64,000 bases of DNA from Gammaproteobacteria bacterium UBA7449 (GCA_002477465.1 DLPV01000028.1:48558-112557), one strand, 5' to 3'. Positions 18,009 to 27,200 are shown, counted from the stretch's first letter. Made by a program: numbers and translations. The notes: generated by a model not told the origin, from the letters alone.

Positions 18009-18372
18009 GCCATTAAACTCCTGACGGAAAGATTTGCCTTAAATCCCGGCCCTGCACTAAATCCCTCCCCGACTGTTGGGGAAGCGGCGCTGGCCGATTG
18101 CATTGCTTTTGTAGACTAAGATCCTGAACGATTCATAATAACCCGCAGCCAACACTTCTGAAACTGCCCCCAGCCATTGCCGGGCGCTGGAGTTTCCTGA
18201 CAATTCGGGACATAATTGACTGCTTAGAAAAACAGGGCACTCTTCGCCGTCAACCTCCCGCACAGCGATCGCCCAAGAGAAACCGCAGTAACCCCGAAAC
18301 CCAATAGCCTTTGCGACATTAAGTCAGCGAATCTCCCAGCTATTGGATAATCAATTGCCAGGAAGCCCAACC
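18009..18372. other. Divergent intergenic region upstream of serA
   Basis: About 360 bases between the minus-strand MBL gene and serA. No convincing gene is seen; open stretches on both strands here lack family features. A TTGACT hexamer near 18218 and an AT-rich GGATAAT near 18344 could belong to promoters for serA, but spacing does not give a clear single promoter. Confidence 0.4.
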
Positions 18373-19554
18373 ATGCATCGCATTCAAACCTTTAACGCCA
18401 TATCTGATAAAGGCCTTACTCGCTTTGCCCCTGATCTATATACAGTGAGTCCGGAAGCCTCTGAAGCCGATGCAATCCTGCTGCGCAGCCACAAGCTGGA
18501 TGCCAGCGTCATCAACCCTAGCCTTAAGGCTGTTGCCCGCGCCGGGGCCGGAGTCAACAACGTGCCGGTAACTGACTGTACCAGTCAGGGTGTCGTGGTT
18601 TTTAATACGCCGGGCGCCAATGCCAATGCCGTCAAGGAGCTAGTGCTATGTGGCATGCTGTTAGCATCGCGAGGCATTGTGCCGGGCATCAGTTTCGCAG
18701 ATTCGCAGTCCGGGATTAGCGACTACGCGGAATTGTCAAAACTGATGGAGCAGGAGAAAAAACGTTTCAAGGGCAATGAAATAGCCGGCAAGACCCTCGG
18801 CGTAGTCGGTCTTGGTGCTATCGGTTCCATGGTGGCGGAGATGGCTATTGGACTGGACATGAAGGTACAGGGCTATGATCCCGCTTTATCTGTGGAAGCC
18901 GCCTGGCGTCTCCCAAGCCAGGTAAAGCGCATCGAAAATTTGAGCAATCTGGTAGCCAGCTCCGACTTTATTAGCCTGCATTTGCCGGTGCTGGATTCAA
19001 CGCGTCAATTGATAGACGCAAGTATGTTCGCTGCTTTGGGCCAAGGCACCTGTCTGCTGAATTTTGCCAGGGATGAGATCGTCGACTCTGCGGCTCTGAT
19101 GAATGCCCTGAAGACGGAAAAACTGCGCATGTATGTCAGCGACTTTCCCCGCAGTGAATTCATGGGGCGGAGCGATGTCATCTCAATGCCCCATATCGGC
19201 GCCAGCACCGCTGAAGCGGAAGAGAATTGCGCCATTATGGCGGTGGATCAGCTCATGGATTTTCTCGAAAACGGTAACATTCGAAACTCCGTAAATTTCC
19301 CAGCACTCATCCTAGATCGCGCCGCCAATGCCGAGGCGGGTACCCGACTCGCGATATCCAACAAAAACGTGCCAAAGATGTTGGGCCAGATACTGTCGGT
19401 CTTGGCCGATCAGAACATCAACGTCATCGACATGCTGAACAAGAGTCGAGGCGAAATCGCCTACAACCTCATCGACCTCGAAAATCCGGCCTCTGATTCG
19501 GCGTTAGCGGCGATTGCCAATATCGAGGATGTCATCAAGGTTACCGTACTTTAA
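18373..19554 (+). CDS. serA: D-3-phosphoglycerate dehydrogenase SerA
   Basis: First enzyme of serine synthesis, oxidising 3-phosphoglycerate. I use the ATG at 18373 (MHRIQTFNA), with AGGAAG at 18360-18365 upstream; a GTG/ATG-type longer start at 18343 is less likely. The 393-residue protein has the NAD motif GVVGLGAIGSMVAE, the catalytic Arg in NFARDEIVD and His in MPHIGAST, and a C-terminal ACT domain (LGQILSVLADQNINVIDML). The ACT domain suggests serine feedback control. serC follows after 26 bases. Confidence 0.95.
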   Translation: MHRIQTFNAISDKGLTRFAPDLYTVSPEASEADAILLRSHKLDASVINPSLKAVARAGAGVNNVPVTDCTSQGVVVFNTPGANANAVKELVLCGMLLASRGIVPGISFADSQSGISDYAELSKLMEQEKKRFKGNEIAGKTLGVVGLGAIGSMVAEMAIGLDMKVQGYDPALSVEAAWRLPSQVKRIENLSNLVASSDFISLHLPVLDSTRQLIDASMFAALGQGTCLLNFARDEIVDSAALMNALKTEKLRMYVSDFPRSEFMGRSDVISMPHIGASTAEAEENCAIMAVDQLMDFLENGNIRNSVNFPALILDRAANAEAGTRLAISNKNVPKMLGQILSVLADQNINVIDMLNKSRGEIAYNLIDLENPASDSALAAIANIEDVIKVTVL

Positions 19555-19580
19555 GAAATAACACTCCAGGAAAGACTACT

Positions 19581-20669
19581 ATGAAACGCGTATACAATTT
19601 TGGCGCTGGACCAGCCATGCTGCCAACGGAAGTGATGAAAAAAGCCCAGGCGGAGTTCCTCGACTACCAGGGGCTTGGGGCCTCTGTGATGGAGATCAGT
19701 CATCGCTCCAAAGAATTTGAAGACATCATCAACCGCAGCGACGAGCTGCTCAAAGAATTAGCTGGCATCCCGGATAACTACAAGATTCTATATGTCCACG
19801 GCGGCGCTCAGATGCAGTTTTCTGCCGTGCCTCTTAACATCATCAATCGCAATCCAGCGCAAAAAGCCTCGTTTGTACTGACCGGCAACTGGGCTGTCAA
19901 AGCGAGCAAGGAAGCCGGCCGCTACGGCACATCAATCAACGTGGCCAGCAGTGAAGACAAGAATTTCAATTACATTCCGGAATTCGATTCCAGCATGCTG
20001 GATCTTGAAAGCTCCTATTTGCACATCGTCAGCAACAACACCCTGTTCGGCACGCGCTGGCATGACTTTCCCGATACAGGCGATGTACCGTTGGTTGCTG
20101 ATATGACTTCTGAATTCCTCTCCAGAAAACTGGATATTAACCAATTTGGTGTGATCTTTGCCGGCTTGCAGAAAAATCTTGGCCCAGCCGGACTGGCGCT
20201 GGTAATAATCCGCGAAGACTTGCTGGAACACGCATTGCCGGTGACGCCAGGCTTGCTCAATTACAAGGTTTACGCGGAGCAACACTCCTTGGCCAATACC
20301 AACAATACTTTCGCGATCTATATGATGTCGCTGGTACTGGATTGGTTGAAAGGCCAGGGTGGCGTGGAGAAAATGGAGCATCAAAATGAAGCCAAAGCCA
20401 AATTGATCTACGACTTCATCGACAGCAGTGATTTCTATTACGGCACCGCGCAAGCCGACCACCGTTCAATCATGAATGTGACTTTCAACCTGACCAAGGA
20501 AGATCTGCTGGGCGACTTTCTTAAGCAAGCCGAGGTAGCGGATCTTTACGCATTGAAAGGTCACCGAGTAGTCGGAGGTGCCCGCGCTTCCATCTACAAT
20601 GCGATGCCAATCGCTGGCTGCCAGGCACTGATAGGTTTTATGGCGGAGTTTGAAAGCAGTAATTCCTGA
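19581..20669 (+). CDS. serC: Phosphoserine aminotransferase SerC
   Basis: A PLP enzyme of 362 residues that transaminates 3-phosphohydroxypyruvate with glutamate, the step after SerA. The N-terminus VYNFGAGPAMLP is diagnostic, the PLP lysine is in FAGLQKNLGPAG, and the C-terminal GHRVVGGARASIYNAM segment binds substrate phosphate. AGGAAAG precedes the ATG. The enzyme also serves pyridoxal phosphate synthesis in many gammaproteobacteria. The serA-serC pair is likely one transcript. Confidence 0.97.
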   Translation: MKRVYNFGAGPAMLPTEVMKKAQAEFLDYQGLGASVMEISHRSKEFEDIINRSDELLKELAGIPDNYKILYVHGGAQMQFSAVPLNIINRNPAQKASFVLTGNWAVKASKEAGRYGTSINVASSEDKNFNYIPEFDSSMLDLESSYLHIVSNNTLFGTRWHDFPDTGDVPLVADMTSEFLSRKLDINQFGVIFAGLQKNLGPAGLALVIIREDLLEHALPVTPGLLNYKVYAEQHSLANTNNTFAIYMMSLVLDWLKGQGGVEKMEHQNEAKAKLIYDFIDSSDFYYGTAQADHRSIMNVTFNLTKEDLLGDFLKQAEVADLYALKGHRVVGGARASIYNAMPIAGCQALIGFMAEFESSNS

Positions 20670-20706
20670 CCTGCAAGTCAGCCACATCCCCTCTTGTTTC
20701 GGGTAA

Positions 20707-20730
20707 GGCTGAAACCCACCAGTTTCAGCC
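20707..20730 (+). terminator. Hairpin downstream of serC
   Basis: A perfect 9-bp stem, GGCTGAAAC at 20707-20715 and GTTTCAGCC at 20722-20730, around a CCACCA loop. It lies between serC and dinB. The sequence after the stem (CTTCCCTGCT) is only moderately T-rich, so this is a probable but not ideal intrinsic terminator. Confidence 0.5.
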
Positions 20731-20743
20731 CTTCCCTGCTAAA

Positions 20744-21835
20744 ATGCCCCGCATGACTGATGCGCGAAAGATCATTCACTGTGACTGTGACTGCTTCTAT
20801 GCTTCGATTGAGATGCGAGACAACCCTAGTCTGGCTGACAAACCTATTGCGGTTGGGGGTTCACCCGAGCGCAGAGGCGTGATCGCGACCTGTAATTATG
20901 CAGCCCGTCAGTTCGGCGTGCATTCGGCAATGGCATCAGCCACAGCGCGCAAACGCTGTCCCAGCCTGATCATCATTCGCCCCGATATGGAGAAGTATCG
21001 GCTTGCATCGACGCAGATTCATGACATTTTCAAACGCTACACCGATCTGATCGAACCACTGTCCCTGGACGAGGCATACCTCGATGCCAGTTCCTGTATT
21101 CAACTCGATGGCAATGCGACTGCCATTGCATCAGCAATTCGCGATGCGGTCAGGGAAGAAGTCCAGATCACCATCTCCGCCGGCATTGCGCCCAATAAGT
21201 TCCTCGCCAAAATCGCCAGTGATTGGAACAAACCAGATGGCCAGTTTGTGCTGAATCCGGATGAAATCGAAGAGTTTCTCACCACGCTGCCGGTTAAAAA
21301 GCTACATGGCGTCGGCAGGGTGACGGCGGAAAAAATGGGCAGACTGGGCATCAAGACCTGCGGCGATCTCAGAAGCCTGCCAGAATCAGAGCTAGCCAAA
21401 CACTTTGGCAGCTTTGGAGAACGCTTACAGCAACTCAGCTTCGGCATAGACAATCGCAAGGTGCAAACTGAGCGCATTCGCAAATCCGTGAGTGTCGAGA
21501 ACACCTACCCTAAAGATCTGCCCACAGTGGCAGACTGCATTAACGAAATTCCCGCGCTGATGGAGCAGCTAGAGAAGCGTTTGGCTCGAATCGACGCGGA
21601 TTACAGAATACACAAGCAGTTTATCAAGATAAAATTTAGTGACTTTATGCAGACCACCGTGGAGATGGTTTCCGAAGATGCTAGCGCAGACAATTACCGC
21701 AATCTCTGCGAGGATGGATTCGAACGCGGTAACAAACCAGTGCGCCTGCTGGGTGTAGGTGTGCGAGTATTGCCTGCTGCCCCAGATCAGGGTCATGGCG
21801 CAACGCCTGACCAGCTGGCGCTCACACTCGAATAA
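20744..21835 (+). CDS. dinB: DNA polymerase IV DinB
   Basis: A Y-family translesion polymerase of 363 residues. Catalytic carboxylates are in IIHCDCDCFYASIE and SLDEAYLD. The fingers, thumb with helix-hairpin-helix (LPVKKLHGVGRVTAEKMGRLGIKTCGDL) and little-finger domains follow in order. The C-terminus lacks an obvious QLxLF-type clamp motif, though DQLALTLE is similar in position. The ATG at 20753 (MTDARK) is an alternative start. No LexA box is evident upstream by eye. Confidence 0.96.
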   Translation: MPRMTDARKIIHCDCDCFYASIEMRDNPSLADKPIAVGGSPERRGVIATCNYAARQFGVHSAMASATARKRCPSLIIIRPDMEKYRLASTQIHDIFKRYTDLIEPLSLDEAYLDASSCIQLDGNATAIASAIRDAVREEVQITISAGIAPNKFLAKIASDWNKPDGQFVLNPDEIEEFLTTLPVKKLHGVGRVTAEKMGRLGIKTCGDLRSLPESELAKHFGSFGERLQQLSFGIDNRKVQTERIRKSVSVENTYPKDLPTVADCINEIPALMEQLEKRLARIDADYRIHKQFIKIKFSDFMQTTVEMVSEDASADNYRNLCEDGFERGNKPVRLLGVGVRVLPAAPDQGHGATPDQLALTLE

Positions 21836-21855
21836 AATCGGAATTACAAAGTTTT

Positions 21856-22365
21856 ATGACCCGCTACCGACCACCGGCCAAACCCAGCGCGAAGTACATT
21901 ACTGCCGAGGGCGAGGCTATGTTAAAGGCCGAACTGCATCAACTGTGGAAAGTTGAGAGACCACAAGTTACTCAATCGGTGTCCGACGCCGCAGCGCTAG
22001 GAGATCGTTCAGAAAATGCAGAATATATTTACGGAAAGAAGCGCTTACGGGAGATTGACTGGCGCGTGCGCTACTTGAGCAAACGCCTGGAAGAGATGAC
22101 AGTAGTCAGCTCAGTGCCAGATGACACAGATAAAGTCTATTTCGGTGCCTATGTCACACTGGAAGATGATAAGGGAGAAACATTTGGCTACCGGCTTGTG
22201 GGGCCAGACGAAATCGACCCCTACAAAGGTTACATCAGCATCGATTCCCCCATGGGCAAGACTCTTTTGGGCAAAACAATAGACAGCGAAATTTCAATCT
22301 CGACACCAACAGGCGAACAAACCTTTTGGGTTATCGCGATAGAGTATCGAGCTGAACCGGCATGA
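21856..22365 (+). CDS. greB: Transcription elongation factor GreB
   Basis: Rescues backtracked RNA polymerase by stimulating transcript cleavage through its secondary channel. The 169-residue protein has the N-terminal coiled coil with the acidic tip region (SDAAALGDRSENAEYIYGKKRLREID) and the C-terminal FKBP-like globular domain. The WRVRYLSKRLEEM segment and the YIYGKKR signature mark GreB and not GreA. Its TGA stop overlaps the ATG of the next gene (ATGA). Confidence 0.95.
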   Translation: MTRYRPPAKPSAKYITAEGEAMLKAELHQLWKVERPQVTQSVSDAAALGDRSENAEYIYGKKRLREIDWRVRYLSKRLEEMTVVSSVPDDTDKVYFGAYVTLEDDKGETFGYRLVGPDEIDPYKGYISIDSPMGKTLLGKTIDSEISISTPTGEQTFWVIAIEYRAEPA

Positions 22366-23369
22366 AGCACATCTCTTTGCTTGTAATTCCCGGCGCCCTT
22401 GGATCAGCCATTACCATCCCTCTGGAAATGTGCACTGCGGCCAACGACATTGCCCGAGCTCGCAAACAGGCAGAAAAGGCGTGTCGCCTAGAGCTTGTTG
22501 CTACAGAAGATTTGCACTGCACACTTACAGGAAATCTAAGCCTTGAGTGCCACAAGCTGCTGAGTGCAGTAGAGCGTACGGACCTGGTGTTCGTGCCTGC
22601 CGTGTGGCGCACACCAAGGCTGGCAGTGCAGCGCAATGCCTCACTGCTCAGCTGGCTCAAGGCCCAATCAGAGGCGGGAGCAACCTTGTGTGCTGTTACC
22701 AATGGAGTTTACCTGGTAGCCGCTGCTGGCTTGCTCGACAAGCAGCCAGCAACCACACACTGGCGCTATTTCGATGAATTCGAAAAAGACTTTCCTACAG
22801 TCAAACTGCAGCGTAAGCGTTTTATTACTTACGCTGATGGTGTGTATTGTTCTGGCAGTGTGAATGCAATTCGAGACATCACTATCCATCTTATTGAGAA
22901 GCTCTATGGTGCTGACATCGCCCTGGAAGTTACTCGCCAATTCATGCATGAGCTCAAGCGATCCTATGAATCGCAGCTGCTCGAGGAAAATCAACAGAGC
23001 TCACACCATGATGAGAGGGTAATTGAAATACAGGAATGGCTGCAGGAAAACTATGGCGCTAAGATCAGCATAAGCAAACTGGCCAAAAAATTTGGCATGA
23101 GTGTCCGAACACTGAATCGTCGTTTTCGAATAGCCACTAACACAACGCCACTTGATTATCTTCAGTCCGTACGCCTAGACCATGCAAAAGACCTGCTCAA
23201 ACAAAGCAATTTAGCCGTTTCCGAAATCGCACACAAAGTAGGTTACCTGGACGGAAGTTACTTCAGCGGACTATTCGGCAAGCTCAACAAGGTTTCACCA
23301 AAAGAATATCGTCGACTGGTGAGAAACAAACAGTTTCGGGTAAATCAAACAGGGCAATCCAGCGACTGA
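22362..23369 (+). CDS. GlxA-family AraC-type transcriptional regulator
   Basis: A 335-residue regulator with an N-terminal DJ-1/PfpI-like domain (residues ~1-190) and a C-terminal AraC double helix-turn-helix (KISISKLAKKFGMSVRTLNRRF and SEIAHKVGYLDGSYFSGLFGK). At the nucleophile elbow, where DJ-1 enzymes have Cys, the segment reads CAVTNGVYLVAAAG with Asn at the elbow, so this half is probably a ligand sensor and not an enzyme. It is translationally coupled to greB by ATGA. Targets are unknown. Confidence 0.9.
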   Translation: MKHISLLVIPGALGSAITIPLEMCTAANDIARARKQAEKACRLELVATEDLHCTLTGNLSLECHKLLSAVERTDLVFVPAVWRTPRLAVQRNASLLSWLKAQSEAGATLCAVTNGVYLVAAAGLLDKQPATTHWRYFDEFEKDFPTVKLQRKRFITYADGVYCSGSVNAIRDITIHLIEKLYGADIALEVTRQFMHELKRSYESQLLEENQQSSHHDERVIEIQEWLQENYGAKISISKLAKKFGMSVRTLNRRFRIATNTTPLDYLQSVRLDHAKDLLKQSNLAVSEIAHKVGYLDGSYFSGLFGKLNKVSPKEYRRLVRNKQFRVNQTGQSSD

Positions 23370-23407
23370 GTTGCTCCGTGAACCCTGTGTAATAGTTAGT
23401 CCAAGTA

Positions 23408-23701
23408 TTACTGTGGGTTTTGCTGCTTGAATTGATCAAGCTGTTCCGGACTAGCTTCCTGCTGATACTTGGCTTTCCACTCAGCATAAGGCATGCCATA
23501 AACTATTTCGCGGGCTGCATCATAATCAATACTGATACCCTTCTCCTTCGCCTCTGCCCGATACCATTTTGAAAGACAGTTGCGACAAAAGCTGGCGAGA
23601 TTCATCAGATCGATGTTCTGCACCTCCCTGTGCGCGTCGAGATGAGCCAAGAGGCGACGAAATGTTGCCGCCTCAACCTCAAGCTGTTTTTGCTTATCCA
23701 T
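23408..23701 (-). CDS. DUF1244 family protein
   Basis: A 97-residue protein with the DUF1244 core: a helical start, then LMNLASFCRNCLSKWYRAEAKEKGISIDYDAAREIVYGMPYAEWKAKYQ. The two conserved cysteines in SFCRNC could bind metal, but this is inference. Members are widespread in proteobacteria and of unknown function. The stop is 38 bases from the convergent GlxA-type gene. It follows the HPF-like gene by 40 bases on the same strand. Confidence 0.85.
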   Translation of the reverse strand: MDKQKQLEVEAATFRRLLAHLDAHREVQNIDLMNLASFCRNCLSKWYRAEAKEKGISIDYDAAREIVYGMPYAEWKAKYQQEASPEQLDQFKQQNPQ

Positions 23702-23741
23702 ATTTTAACACTTCCTAAATTGCAGGCTTCACAGCCCCATC

Positions 23742-24119
23742 TTATTGCTCAGAAGCACTCAACTCATCAAACTCGCCCAGTTTGGACGGTTTGTCTGCGC
23801 GGTGCTTTTTATCAACGGCTTTCAACTGCCGCTCGGCAGCGTTGAATGCATCTCTGATGGCGACATAGAGGTCTTCGTGAGCATGATTATCATGCTGCTC
23901 CTGATTGACACGCACCTCTTTAATGGGCGTGTGGATCTCCAGACCGACTGAATATACTTTTCCTTTATAATGATTGTTGTGAGGAGAATCCAATACCACT
24001 CTACCGGTGATAATTTGATCGCAATAGCGCTCCAGTTTGTGGATACGCTTCTGAACTGCTTCGGCAACTGCATTGGACTGTTCGATATTGTGGAAGACAA
24101 TTTGGAATTCATTAGTCAT
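23742..24119 (-). CDS. Ribosome hibernation/stability factor, HPF/RaiA family
   Basis: A 125-residue protein of the sigma-54 modulation/S30Ae family, which binds the 30S decoding region and shuts down idle ribosomes. The fold's conserved helix is seen as EDLYVAIRDAFNAAERQLKAV. The protein is the short form (long HPF proteins are about 180-190 residues) with an acidic C-terminal tail. There is no rpoN neighbour, which is the usual setting of hpf, so it may be RaiA/YfiA-like. AGGAGAAAG precedes the ATG. Confidence 0.85.
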   Translation of the reverse strand: MTNEFQIVFHNIEQSNAVAEAVQKRIHKLERYCDQIITGRVVLDSPHNNHYKGKVYSVGLEIHTPIKEVRVNQEQHDNHAHEDLYVAIRDAFNAAERQLKAVDKKHRADKPSKLGEFDELSASEQ

Positions 24120-24517
24120 GTAGATCTTTCTCCTTTAATTATTTCCTGGGTCGATTCTCTTCGAGCAAACAGCTAAGCCACCTTAAGCTTATTCGGTGGA
24201 TTAATCATGGCTTAATGGCCGAAATATGGGCTTAACACAAATCAAGAAAACTGCAATGCACCGCTCCATCATTAATGGCTGAAGATCGGGCGCTGCGCCG
24301 CTATGGCGTAAACTGAGTTTGAGTCTGGGAATGGCCCGAATGCGAAGCGATTCGAGCGAAAAGGCGAGAGATAATCTCTTTGTATCAAAACCCCTCACAC
24401 ACTTAATGAGAGCGGTTAAAAGGATCTTATTGGCGGTGAATACCAGATAGCCTAACGCTGGCATCGTCCCTCCTAGTCATTCAATAAAACCAGACTACTC
24501 CTTTCTTTGGCATTTGT
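24120..24517. other. Intergenic region upstream of HPF-like gene
   Basis: About 400 bases with no recognisable gene. It holds a doubtful minus-strand open frame (listed separately), which has a strong Shine-Dalgarno sequence, and the leader of the HPF-like gene. I see no tRNA, terminator with a T tract or recognised riboswitch. Confidence 0.4.
24201..24464 (-). CDS. Doubtful small ORF with strong ribosome binding site
   Basis: An 87-residue open frame of unrecognised sequence. AGGAGG at 24469-24474 sits four bases before the ATG, which is the main reason to list it. The product is rich in Leu, Ile, Arg and Pro, with two hydrophobic stretches (ALGYLVFTANKILLTAL and CIAVFLICVKPIF). It has no family features and may be chance or the remnant of an element. 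The neighbours on the same strand are the VanY-like gene upstream and the HPF-like gene downstream. Confidence 0.2.
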   Translation of the reverse strand: MPALGYLVFTANKILLTALIKCVRGFDTKRLSLAFSLESLRIRAIPRLKLSLRHSGAAPDLQPLMMERCIAVFLICVKPIFRPLSHD

Positions 24518-25078
24518 CTAAATCCTCGAAGTAGATTCCTTAAAGCACCAGTGCCAGGGCTCATAGGCGATTCCAGCCGCATTGCCTCGAGGGTAACTAA
24601 GCACGAAGCCATGCTGATTGGCGTGTTCCTGCAGCCAGGTGAATGCCGGCGTATTTTCAAACGCCTCTACCAGGGCGTCACACTCGAGGGTTCCAATATC
24701 GATGGCGCAGCCCGTGTGATGTTCGCTATATCCTGGCGCGGCATTAACCCGCAAGATCTCGTCGATAGACTGGCCTTGCAAAAGCTTCTTCAGGATTAAC
24801 TGATGCTGATAGTCGAGATCTCGAAAGGCGGAGATTAGATGAATGGTAATGCCCGCTGCCGCTGCAGACTGTTTCATTTTAGACCAGGCGCGGAATGCTG
24901 CCTCGGTGAGCCTCTGTGGTCGTCCATAATAATCTGCCTCGGTACTCACCAGGTCCGGCGGTATCTCGCACAGCGGCAAGCCACAGCGTTCGGCATAATC
25001 TGTTGGCACTGACAGGTCTGTATGCAGTCGACCTACCTGCTCCATAAAAGAGTCCAATGTATTCAAGATATCTGGCAA
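24518..25078 (-). CDS. D-alanyl-D-alanine carboxypeptidase, VanY/LD-carboxypeptidase family
   Basis: A zinc peptidase of 186 residues in the M15B (VanY) family. The metal motifs are SEHHTGCAIDIG (His and Asp ligands) and EPWHW (catalytic Glu/His ligand). The region before them, SAFRDLDYQHQLI, carries the conserved Arg. It is shorter than many VanY proteins and has no clear signal peptide, so location is uncertain. It trims peptidoglycan stem peptides, and glycopeptide resistance should not be inferred from the name. Confidence 0.9.
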   Translation of the reverse strand: MPDILNTLDSFMEQVGRLHTDLSVPTDYAERCGLPLCEIPPDLVSTEADYYGRPQRLTEAAFRAWSKMKQSAAAAGITIHLISAFRDLDYQHQLILKKLLQGQSIDEILRVNAAPGYSEHHTGCAIDIGTLECDALVEAFENTPAFTWLQEHANQHGFVLSYPRGNAAGIAYEPWHWCFKESTSRI

Positions 25079-25261
25079 CCAGCCTGGAGATTATTAAAAG
25101 CCCCTCCATGCTATTGGGGCCACCCGCTTTGTGCAACCACTTGATGATTGTCTCATTTGCCTTATCTAATGACTATTTCACCCTAATGCTTGCCGCCAGA
25201 TATCCGATCTAATCCTTAATAAATTAGAGTGGTTAATAACTCACAGCACAGAGGCAAAGTC

Positions 25262-27184
25262 ATGGCCAATCTACCCGTTATTACAGGCTTCGGTGGCATC
25301 AACGCAGCAGGCCGCAGTTCCGGGCACAATGGCTTTCGTCGCCTTGTCTTTGACCAGCTATCCAGAGGCCTGCAGGCCAGCACCCTGCAGCAGTTGGCCA
25401 CCTTGACGGGGCAGCTGCGACAGGACCAAGGCCTGTGGCGAGATGCTAATAATGCTGAAGTTAATGTCGAAGAATTCTTGGCAGCCAATGAAGAAACGCT
25501 GCTGGCGAATACCTTGATCCGCAAAATCAAAGACGCCGACTTCGACCCGAAGCAGATACCCTATCACCAGCGTGCTGTTTTTGGCGGCGCTGATTCTGCT
25601 GGCTTTGAATTCACCCTGCGCAAACGGGACTTGCCCTCTCCTCTGCCCGCTGACTGGCAGCTTGCAGACTTGCCTGCAGGCGACAGCAGCGTTCACGTCA
25701 GCACCAAGGCGCCGGTGCCGGTGATGCTGCATAGCGCAAGGCAGGCTGAAGTAACTACCGCCGCCCAATTGCCAGACGGTTTCGATCCTGCCTCCAGTTA
25801 TGCCTCCCGTAATCATCCCAGAGCGCTGCAGATGACAGTTTTTGGCGCCTCTGACGCCATCAACTCACTCGGTATGGATTGGGAGCGAATCCGGGGTTTA
25901 GTGCCCGCAGACAAAATCAGCGTCTATGCCGGGAGCTGCCTGGGGCAGTTAGACTACAACGGCAGCAGCGGCATGCTGCAGGCACGTTTACTTGGCAAGA
26001 AGGTGAGCTCCAAGCAGCTGCCGCTGGGACTGAATGAAATGCCGGCCGACTTCCTCAATGCCTATCTACTTGGCAGCCTGGGGACAACCGGTCATAACAA
26101 TGGTGCCTGCGCCACCTTCCTCTATAACCTGCGCCAGGGTATGCGGGACATCCAGTCGGGCTCTCATCGTATCGCCATCATAGGCACTAGCGAATCCAGT
26201 CTGGTGCCGGAAGTGTTTGATGCCTTTACAACCATGGGTGCGCTGGCGAGTGACGCTTCCCTGCTAAAGCTGGATGGACTGGATGATGCTGACACGCCGG
26301 ATCATCGCCGGGCGTGTCGACCCTTTGGCGACAACTCCGGCTTCACTTTGGCGGAATCTGCGCAGTTTATTGTGCTATTTGATGATGAACTGGCGCTGGA
26401 AACAGGTGCCTCAATCTATGGTGCGGTCAACGATATTTTCGTCAACGCCGATGGCTTCAAAAAATCCATTACTGGCCCTGGGATGGGCAACTATCTCACC
26501 ATGGCCAAGGCGCTTGCGGCCACCAAAAACGTAATTGGGGAAGATCGCTTGCGGCACCATACTTTCGTCCAGGCCCATGGCACCGGCACACCGCAAAATC
26601 GGGTTACGGAATCAGAGATTCTGAGCAGACTCGCCCAGACCTTTGGCATAGGGAGCTGGCCTGTTGCAGCGGTCAAATCCTATGTTGGTCATTCAGTTGC
26701 ATCTGCGGCCGGCGACCAGTTGATAGCCAGTCTCGGCGCATGGGCCCATCACCTGCTACCCGGCATTAAAACTACGGAGCAACTAGCTGATGACGTCGCG
26801 GCGACTAATCTGGATTTTCTGCTTGCGCATAAAGAGTTCGACGCCGAGAGCATGGATGCTGCGTTAATCAATTCGAAGGGCTTCGGCGGCAACAATGCCA
26901 GCGCCTCCATCCTCAGCCCACATATCACGCAGGCCATGTTGAGTAAGCGTCACGGCAGCGCCGCGCTGCGACAATATCGGTCACGCAATGAAACCGTGCA
27001 AGAACAGCAGCAGGCTTACAACGACGCTTGCGGCCGCGGAGAGAACAATACTATCTATAAATTCGATCACGGCGTCTTGACCGACAAAGATCTGACACTC
27101 AGCACAGACCGCATCAAGATCAATAACGGCACCCCTGATATTAGCCTGTCGGTGCCGAATCCTTACCCAGACATGTGTGACTAA
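25262..27184 (+). CDS. Beta-ketoacyl synthase, FabY type
   Basis: A thiolase-fold ketosynthase of 640 residues starting at the ATG at 25262 (MANLPVITGFGG). The catalytic triad is C283 in NNGACATF, H439 in FVQAHGTGTP and H477 in KSYVGHS, so the enzyme looks active. Its length is far above FabB/FabF (about 410) and matches FabY (Pseudomonas PA5174, about 634 residues), which starts fatty acid synthesis from acetyl-CoA and malonyl-ACP. FabY identity is by length and overall pattern only. The gene stands alone and converges on the fumarase gene. Confidence 0.8.
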   Translation: MANLPVITGFGGINAAGRSSGHNGFRRLVFDQLSRGLQASTLQQLATLTGQLRQDQGLWRDANNAEVNVEEFLAANEETLLANTLIRKIKDADFDPKQIPYHQRAVFGGADSAGFEFTLRKRDLPSPLPADWQLADLPAGDSSVHVSTKAPVPVMLHSARQAEVTTAAQLPDGFDPASSYASRNHPRALQMTVFGASDAINSLGMDWERIRGLVPADKISVYAGSCLGQLDYNGSSGMLQARLLGKKVSSKQLPLGLNEMPADFLNAYLLGSLGTTGHNNGACATFLYNLRQGMRDIQSGSHRIAIIGTSESSLVPEVFDAFTTMGALASDASLLKLDGLDDADTPDHRRACRPFGDNSGFTLAESAQFIVLFDDELALETGASIYGAVNDIFVNADGFKKSITGPGMGNYLTMAKALAATKNVIGEDRLRHHTFVQAHGTGTPQNRVTESEILSRLAQTFGIGSWPVAAVKSYVGHSVASAAGDQLIASLGAWAHHLLPGIKTTEQLADDVAATNLDFLLAHKEFDAESMDAALINSKGFGGNNASASILSPHITQAMLSKRHGSAALRQYRSRNETVQEQQQAYNDACGRGENNTIYKFDHGVLTDKDLTLSTDRIKINNGTPDISLSVPNPYPDMCD

Positions 27185-27200
27185 TTCACATCACGTCGCA

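Noticed and set aside
18057..18263. Minus-strand frame of 68 codons upstream of the MBL gene
   Set aside because: No motif or Shine-Dalgarno; likely chance in the promoter region.
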